Below are positions 6,284-6,340 of a stretch of DNA of 6,340 bases, piece by piece. The stretch's first letter is position 1. Each line of letters starts with the position of its first letter. The notes under the pieces were generated by a model. It was not told where the DNA came from and did not search any database. It saw only the letters and a list, made by a program, of their open reading frames with translations. A program made the position numbers and the translations under genes. Source of the stretch: Planctomycetota bacterium (GTDB taxonomy: Bacteria > Planctomycetota > Phycisphaerae > UBA1845); contig JADFRH010000147.1 of assembly GCA_022561415.1 (NCBI GenBank), forward strand, positions 1-6,340, in the 5' to 3' direction.

Positions 6284-6292
6284 TGCTAGAAT
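6284..6292 (+). promoter_or_regulatory. Possible extended -10 promoter element for a downstream gene
   Basis: TGCTAGAAT fits a TGn extended -10 followed by TAGAAT (five of six consensus bases). No convincing -35 lies 16-18 bp upstream. Transcription would begin near 6299, heading out of the window on the + strand. This is a weak prediction that rests on one short motif. Confidence 0.25.
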
Positions 6293-6340
6293 TGTCTGGA
6301 ATATCGCCCTTTTGGCCCTTGTTTAAATTGTGACGGGGTG

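Larger units (their letters stand above)
5968..6340. other. Non-coding right end with an AT-rich block
   Basis: No gene is visible on the + strand after the M14 stop. The part up to 6069 is covered by the leftward oxidase remnant. Positions 6101-6220 contain about 34 G/C in 120 bases (28%), against about 65% in a sampled 60-base stretch of the M14 gene. Stops are dense in all + frames, and the longest ATG-led + frame noticed (6126-6179) is 17 codons. I see no tRNA-like or other RNA gene structure and no terminal repeat. The last ~100 bases return to mixed composition and may be the control region of a gene beyond the window. Confidence 0.6.

Noticed and set aside
1..6340. CRISPR array, tRNA, rRNA or complete mobile element
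   Set aside because: No regularly spaced repeats, cloverleaf or rRNA-like sequence, and no transposase or integrase gene, were seen. The primase fragment is the only trace of a mobile element.

Overview
The window reads as a high-GC bacterial chromosome or metagenomic contig. A sampled 60-base stretch of gene sequence is about 65% GC, and coding lies almost entirely on the + strand. Several traits together suggest Planctomycetota or a related environmental lineage: a GTGGGACCGACTTTCCA-type inverted repeat, a cobamide-type URO-D family protein, an iodotyrosine-deiodinase-like nitroreductase, a roughly 930-residue exported M14 peptidase, and TTG starts. This assignment is inference; nothing here is a taxonomic marker.

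Layout. Positions 2-304 hold gene debris: one open frame that begins as the C-terminal part of a P4/D5-type phage or plasmid primase-helicase and switches at about codon 57 to a short piece of a LolD/MacB-like ABC ATPase. A strong 12-bp-arm inverted repeat (354-385) and a -10-like box lie just before a compact three-gene cluster with 24-26 bp gaps. The cluster is a URO-D/MtaA-family methyltransferase-like protein (406-1404), nucleoside diphosphate kinase with a TTG start (1431-1892), and a single-domain cupin (1917-2270). After about 110 bp, which may carry its own promoter, comes a flavin nitroreductase with all three substrate-binding residues of iodotyrosine deiodinase (2379-3044). A REP-like inverted repeat (3063-3136) separates it from a large exported M14 zinc carboxypeptidase-like protein (3178-5967).

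The right end is the least ordinary part. The last ~30 codons of the M14 frame look foreign. Read on the minus strand, the same DNA resembles the amino end of an FAD-linked (FAD_binding_4-type) oxidase, with a textbook minus-strand start signal: TTCATA-N17-TATAAT, GGAGGG, ATG at 6069. The simplest reading is that the 5' end of a leftward oxidase gene has been joined to the 3' end of the rightward M14 gene. Beyond it, 6101-6220 is only about 28% GC and contains no gene.

The five intact genes do not form an obvious single pathway. The first three are probably co-transcribed. The nitroreductase and peptidase look like separate units. The main observations are the fused gene remnants at both ends, which imply past rearrangement (or, less interestingly, assembly chimeras), and the well-preserved dehalogenase signature. 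I found no clear evidence of a new multi-gene system.
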